The notes under the pieces: model-generated
The model's database searches: none
The model's input: only the letters and a program-made list of their open reading frames with translations
What the model was told of the DNA's origin: nothing
Made by a program: the position numbers and the translations under genes
NCBI RefSeq assembly: GCF_024708915.1
Contig: NZ_JANJXQ010000033.1
Span: 1 to 38,531 of the forward strand
Length of the DNA stretch: 38,531 nucleotides
DNA from: Thiobacillus sp.
GTDB lineage: Bacteria; Pseudomonadota; Gammaproteobacteria; Burkholderiales; Thiobacillaceae
Reading direction: 5' to 3'
In this document: in pieces, positions 35,174 to 38,531 of the stretch
Numbering within the stretch: the stretch's first letter is position 1
How the letters are laid out: the number at the start of each line of letters is the position of its first letter

Positions 35174-35527
35174 TTAAAATACCAAACCGCCTTCGCGGGC
35201 TGCTTCAGCGAGGGCTTTCACTCGCCCATGAAACCTGAATCCAGCTCGATCGAAAGCCACTTTTTCAATACCCAGGCCCTTGGCTTTCTCGGCCAAGCGC
35301 TTGCCGACGGCAGCTGCCGCCGCCACGTTGCCGCCGTTGCCCAAAACAGCACGCAGCTCCTTGTCGTTAGAGGACGCACTGGTCATGACCGTGCCGCCGT
35401 CCGCCGAAATGATCTGGGCGTAAATGTGGCTGTTGGTGCGGTGAATTGCCAGGCGGGTCGCCTTGACGGCCGCGATTTTGGCGCGGGTTTTGCGCGCTCT
35501 GCGAATCCGTGATTGCTTGGTGTTCAT
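35174..35527 (-). CDS. rplR: 50S ribosomal protein L18
   Basis: A 5S rRNA-binding protein of the central protuberance. The 117 residues start [20 protein letters not shown] and carry [16 protein letters not shown] and the C-terminal [23 protein letters not shown]. It sits 16 bases after rplF. Confidence 0.97.
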   Translation of the reverse strand: MNTKQSRIRRARKTRAKIAAVKATRLAIHRTNSHIYAQIISADGGTVMTSASSNDKELRAVLGNGGNVAAAAAVGKRLAEKAKGLGIEKVAFDRAGFRFHGRVKALAEAAREGGLVF

Positions 35528-35543
35528 TGTCTGTCCTTAAGCC

Positions 35544-36074
35544 TTACTTCTTCTTGGTCTCTTTCTTGATCACCACTTCGTCGCTATAGCGAACACCCTT
35601 GCCCTTATAAGGCTCCGGCGGACGATATGCGCGCACGTCGGCGGCCACCTGCCCAACGACCTGGCGATCGATACCCTTGATCACAATCTCGGTCTGCGTC
35701 GGGGTCTCGACCTTGATGCCGGCAGGCATCTTGTGCACGACAGGGTGCGAGAATCCAAGCGTCAGATTGAGCGCGTCGCCCTGAGCCTGGGCACGATATC
35801 CGACCCCGACCAGCAAAAGCTTCTTTTCAAATCCCTTGGAAACACCCTGCACCATATTGTTGACCAGTGCACGCATCGTTCCCGCCATGGCATTCGCCTG
35901 GATGCTTTCGCTGGTAGGCGCAAAAGTCAGCACCCCGTCATTAAGCGCGACCGATACGTCAGTCGACATCGCTTGGCTCATCGCCCCCAGCGGCCCCTTG
36001 ACCGAGACCGCTCCGCCCAGCGTGACTTCGACGCCTTTAGGCAACGCAATAGGATTATTGGCTACACGTGACAT
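35544..36074 (-). CDS. rplF: 50S ribosomal protein L6
   Basis: A two-domain protein at the base of the L7/L12 stalk. The 176 residues begin [20 protein letters not shown] and end with the L6 signature [16 protein letters not shown] and a lysine-rich tail ([10 protein letters not shown]). It follows rpsH by 12 bases. Confidence 0.98.
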   Translation of the reverse strand: MSRVANNPIALPKGVEVTLGGAVSVKGPLGAMSQAMSTDVSVALNDGVLTFAPTSESIQANAMAGTMRALVNNMVQGVSKGFEKKLLLVGVGYRAQAQGDALNLTLGFSHPVVHKMPAGIKVETPTQTEIVIKGIDRQVVGQVAADVRAYRPPEPYKGKGVRYSDEVVIKKETKKK

Positions 36075-36086
36075 ATCCGCTCCTTC

Positions 36087-36482
36087 TTACGCAACCACGC
36101 ACAGGACTTCACCACCCACGCCCTTGGCGCGCGCATGGCGGTCTGTCATCACACCACTCGAGGTGGAGACGATCGCAACCCCCAGGCCATTCATGACGCG
36201 CGGCAGATCCTCGGCACCCTTGTAGACACGCAAGCCAGGCTTGCTCACGCGCTCAATGCGCTCGATCACCGGACGGCCCGCGTAATATTTCAGCTGCAGT
36301 TCAAGCTCGGGTTTACCGGCTTCGCCACGGATGGCGAAATCCTCGATATAACCTTCGTCCTTCAGCACCTTGGCTATCGCCACTTTGACTTTCGATGAAG
36401 GCATCATGACAACCGCCTTCTCAACCGCCTGCGCATTTCGAATGCGGGTCAGCATGTCCGCAATGGGATCACTCATACTCAT
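36087..36482 (-). CDS. rpsH: 30S ribosomal protein S8
   Basis: A primary 16S rRNA-binding protein and, in E. coli, the translational repressor of the spc operon. The 131 residues ([18 protein letters not shown]) include the RNA-binding C-terminal segment [20 protein letters not shown]. Two ATGs two codons apart are possible; the first has the better-spaced GGGG(T)AG site. It follows rpsN by 12 bases. I did not find an obvious S8-binding hairpin in rplE by eye. Confidence 0.97.
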   Translation of the reverse strand: MSMSDPIADMLTRIRNAQAVEKAVVMMPSSKVKVAIAKVLKDEGYIEDFAIRGEAGKPELELQLKYYAGRPVIERIERVSKPGLRVYKGAEDLPRVMNGLGVAIVSTSSGVMTDRHARAKGVGGEVLCVVA

Positions 36483-36494
36483 ATCGTCTACCCC

Positions 36495-36800
36495 TTACCA
36501 GCTTGCCTTGACGATGCCCGGGATTTCGCCCCGCATCGCATATTCACGCAGCTTGCCGCGCGCCAGGCCAAACTTGCTGAACACACCACGCGGGCGCCCC
36601 GTCAACTGGCAACGGTTGCGCTGGCGCACCGGGCTGGCATTGCGCGGCAGGGCCTGCAAAGCCTGATAGGCCGCCATGCGGTCTTCATCGCTGGTCTGCG
36701 AGTTGGCGATCAGTGCTTTGATCTCGGCACGCTTGGCAGCATATTTTTTCACCATGCGCGCACGTTTTTCTTCACGATTAATCAAGGATAACTTGGCCAT
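36495..36800 (-). CDS. rpsN: 30S ribosomal protein S14, zinc-free long form
   Basis: A 101-residue S14 ([20 protein letters not shown]...). The C-terminal signature [20 protein letters not shown] is present without CxxC pairs, so this is the long zinc-independent type. The frame is open 20 codons upstream into rplE, but the ATG at 36800 gives the family N-terminus. It starts 7 bases after the rplE stop. Confidence 0.97.
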   Translation of the reverse strand: MAKLSLINREEKRARMVKKYAAKRAEIKALIANSQTSDEDRMAAYQALQALPRNASPVRQRNRCQLTGRPRGVFSKFGLARGKLREYAMRGEIPGIVKASW

Positions 36801-36807
36801 GCCTACC

Positions 36808-37347
36808 TCAATTCTTGAACGGGAAACTGAAGGCGGCAAGCAGAGCCCGCGCTTCATCATCAGTCTTGGCTGTGGTGGTGATCGTGATATTCATCCCGCG
36901 CAACGCATCAATCTTGTCATACTCGATCTCGGGAAAAATAATCTGCTCTTTGACACCCATGTTGTAGTTTCCACGACCATCAAAGGATTTGCCCGAAACA
37001 CCACGAAAATCGCGGATACGCGGCATTGCCACCGTCACCAGACGATCCAGGAACTCGAACATCTGCGCACGACGCAGTGTCACCATGCAGCCGACCGGAT
37101 AATCCTCACGGATCTTGAAGCCTGCAATGGATTTTTTGGACTTGGTGACAACCGGCTTCTGGCCCGCGATCTTCTGCATGTCCGATACCGCATGGTCCAT
37201 CACCTTCTTGTCAGCCACCGCCTCGCCGACCCCCATGTTCAGGGTAACCTTCTGGATACGCGGCACTTCCATGACGGACTTATAGCCAAACTGCTCAACC
37301 AGCTTGGGCACCACCGTCTCACGATAAAATTCTTGAAAACGCGCCAT
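36808..37347 (-). CDS. rplE: 50S ribosomal protein L5
   Basis: A 5S rRNA-binding protein that contacts P-site tRNA. The 179 residues begin [20 protein letters not shown] and contain the L5 signature [18 protein letters not shown] and the [20 protein letters not shown] loop. The ATG at 37347 has AGGGG upstream. A GTG two codons earlier overlaps the rplX stop and is less likely. Confidence 0.97.
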   Translation of the reverse strand: MARFQEFYRETVVPKLVEQFGYKSVMEVPRIQKVTLNMGVGEAVADKKVMDHAVSDMQKIAGQKPVVTKSKKSIAGFKIREDYPVGCMVTLRRAQMFEFLDRLVTVAMPRIRDFRGVSGKSFDGRGNYNMGVKEQIIFPEIEYDKIDALRGMNITITTTAKTDDEARALLAAFSFPFKN

Positions 37348-37349
37348 GA

Positions 37350-37673
37350 TCACCCCTGAGCGTCAACCATTTCGCCATTGGACTTGTACACACGCACCTT
37401 GCGGCCGTCCTCCAGCACCTTGTAACCCACACGATCAGCCTTCTGCGTGCCCACGTTGAACAACGCGACATTGGAAGCCTGGATCGGCATTTCTTTTTCG
37501 ATGATCCCGCCCTGGATATTGCGCATGGGATTGGGCTTCTGGTGCTTCTTGACGCGATTCACGCCCTCGACCAGCACATGGCCATCATCAAGCACCCTGA
37601 GTACAACACCGCGCTTACCCTTGTCTTTCCCGGCCAGAACGATCACCTGATCACTTTTACGAATACGTGCCAT
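37350..37673 (-). CDS. rplX: 50S ribosomal protein L24
   Basis: An assembly-initiating protein of the large subunit. The 107 residues have an N-terminal KOW motif ([20 protein letters not shown]) followed by the L24 segments [12 protein letters not shown] and [17 protein letters not shown]. It lies 9 bases after rplN and two bases before the rplE start codon. Confidence 0.97.
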   Translation of the reverse strand: MARIRKSDQVIVLAGKDKGKRGVVLRVLDDGHVLVEGVNRVKKHQKPNPMRNIQGGIIEKEMPIQASNVALFNVGTQKADRVGYKVLEDGRKVRVYKSNGEMVDAQG

Positions 37674-37682
37674 GATTCCCTC

Positions 37683-38051
37683 TCACAGAACCTCGGGTGC
37701 CAGCGAGACGATCTTCATGAACTTCTCGGTACGCAACTCACGGGTAACCGGCCCGAAAATACGGGTACCGATCGGCTCCAATTTATTATTCAGCAGCACC
37801 GCCGCATTGCCATCGAAGCGCACCAGCGAACCATCGGGCCGACGCACACCCTTGGCAGTGCGAACCACTACAGCGTTGTAGATGTCGCCTTTTTTCACGC
37901 GGCCGCGCGGCGCAGCATCCTTGATGGTGACCTTGATGACATCACCCACGCCCGCATAGCGGCGATGACTGCCGCCCAACACCTTGATGCACATAACCGA
38001 GCGCGCACCGGTATTGTCTGCCACGTCCAATACGGACTGCATCTGAATCAT
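37683..38051 (-). CDS. rplN: 50S ribosomal protein L14
   Basis: An intersubunit-bridge protein of the large subunit. The 122 residues ([20 protein letters not shown]...) include the L14 signature around [20 protein letters not shown] and end IVSLAPEVL. It is the first gene of the spc operon. A strong GGAGG lies 8 bases before the ATG. The 169-base gap upstream, long for this cluster, contains two terminator-like hairpins and marks the S10/spc boundary. Confidence 0.98.
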   Translation of the reverse strand: MIQMQSVLDVADNTGARSVMCIKVLGGSHRRYAGVGDVIKVTIKDAAPRGRVKKGDIYNAVVVRTAKGVRRPDGSLVRFDGNAAVLLNNKLEPIGTRIFGPVTRELRTEKFMKIVSLAPEVL

Positions 38052-38110
38052 TTAAATTGCCTCCAACTTAATCCACCACACTGGCGGCCAGTCTTGGAAC
38101 CCGTTCGGGA

Positions 38111-38133
38111 GAAAATCCCGCTATACGCGGGAC
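38111..38133 (-). terminator. Intrinsic terminator at the S10/spc boundary (distal)
   Basis: TCCCGC (38116-38121) and GCGGGA (38127-38132) form a perfect 6-bp stem with a 5-base loop. On the minus strand TTTTC follows. It lies about 90 bases after the rpsQ stop and 60 before rplN. Confidence 0.65.
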
Positions 38134-38177
38134 CACTTGAGTCAGCGAACCGGACAAAACCAACCGGCCACCAACCG

Positions 38178-38199
38178 GAAAACCCGGCATGATACCGGG
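38178..38199 (-). terminator. Terminator-like hairpin just after rpsQ (proximal)
   Basis: CCCGG (38183-38187) and CCGGG (38195-38199) pair around a 7-base loop and TTTTCC follows on the minus strand. The stem is short, so it may work only together with the second hairpin downstream. Confidence 0.45.
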
Positions 38200-38220
38200 C
38201 AACTGCATTTTGCGCAAGCG

Positions 38221-38484
38221 TTATACGCGCGCCCGATCGATCAGCTTGCTTACCGTCCACGCCTTGGTGCGCGACAGCTTTCGCGACTCCTCGATCTGCA
38301 CCGTATCACCCTCGTGAAACTCGTTGTTTTCATCGTGAGCGTGATACTTCTTGGACAGCCGGATAATCTTGCCGATAACCGGATGCTTGACGCGACGCTC
38401 GACCAGCACCGTCACCGTCTTGTTCATCTTGTCGCTCACCACACGCCCTGTCAGCGTGCGAACCATTTTCTTGACTTCAGTCAT
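38221..38484 (-). CDS. rpsQ: 30S ribosomal protein S17
   Basis: A primary 16S rRNA-binding protein with an OB fold. The 87 residues carry the S17 signatures [21 protein letters not shown] and [21 protein letters not shown]. The ATG at 38484 overlaps the rpmC stop by four bases (ATGA). It is the last gene of the S10 operon, followed by two terminator-like hairpins. Confidence 0.97.
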   Translation of the reverse strand: MTEVKKMVRTLTGRVVSDKMNKTVTVLVERRVKHPVIGKIIRLSKKYHAHDENNEFHEGDTVQIEESRKLSRTKAWTVSKLIDRARV

Positions 38485-38531
38485 GCTTGACCCGCCTTCT
38501 CGCGCATAATGGTCTTGACCCGGGCAATATC
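38481..38531 (-). CDS. rpmC: 50S ribosomal protein L29, C-terminal fragment cut by window edge
   Basis: Only the last 16 residues are inside the window ([16 protein letters not shown]). They match the C-terminal helix of L29, which normally precedes S17 in the S10 operon. The stop codon TGA at 38483-38481 overlaps the rpsQ start. Confidence 0.85.
   Translation of the reverse strand, partial: DIARVKTIMREKAGQA

Noticed and set aside
29301..38531. Hidden accessory gene in the ribosomal cluster
   Set aside because: All gaps were read. Each is under 170 bases and is explained by promoters, hairpins or nothing. Gene order is the ordinary betaproteobacterial one.
1..38531. CRISPR arrays, tRNA or rRNA genes, insertion sequences, prophage genes
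   Set aside because: No direct-repeat array, cloverleaf-like tail, transposase or phage protein was recognised on either strand.

Overview
The window reads as chromosomal DNA of a GC-rich betaproteobacterium. Signs of this are the gene order secY-infA-rpmJ-rpsM, the fmdB-DUF502-aspS-nudB cluster, and a pilB-pilC-pilD-coaE-zapD-yacG string. A Thiobacillus-like or other Nitrosomonadales/Hydrogenophilales host is my best guess, but the sequence does not prove it. Almost all of the window is coding, and no gap between genes exceeds 300 bases. I see no rRNA, tRNA, CRISPR array, prophage, insertion sequence or biosynthetic cluster.

Layout. Bases 1-2019 hold ilvA (minus strand, cut by the left edge) and rpiA, divergently transcribed. 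Bases 2038-9649 are one co-directional minus-strand block read from the right: a YpjD/CcsA-like membrane protein, a CorB-type CNNM/CBS protein, the type IV pilus assembly genes pilB-pilC-pilD, then coaE-zapD-yacG with stop/start overlaps that imply translational coupling. ffh (plus) diverges from this block. Bases 11094-16862 are a second minus-strand block: fmdB, DUF502, aspS, a REP-type inverted repeat pair, a DUF2322-like protein, nudB, a YbhP-like endonuclease/phosphatase and a ClsB-like cardiolipin synthase. Bases 16952-22981, also minus, carry yajR, ssb and two tandem paralogous TonB-dependent receptors. uvrA diverges from yajR and leads a short plus-strand run: uvrA, an RluF-like pseudouridine synthase, a small alanine-rich lipoprotein and a glycerate 2-kinase. 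A SAM hydroxide adenosyltransferase (minus) converges on the kinase.

From 29301 to the right edge lies the ribosomal protein supercluster, all minus: the end of the S10 operon (rpmC, rpsQ), the spc operon (rplN to rpmJ with secY and infA) and the alpha operon (rpsM, rpsK, rpsD, rpoA, rplQ). Hairpins followed by T-runs mark the S10/spc boundary, the rpsD-rpoA junction and the end after rplQ. An extended -10 promoter next to an 8-bp inverted repeat marks the spc/alpha boundary.

I found no convincing undescribed multi-gene system. The items most worth a second look are the REPIN-like element, the tandem receptor pair, the 11-residue-repeat lipoprotein, the DUF2322-like gene coupled to nudB, and the terminator-like hairpin in front of rpoA.
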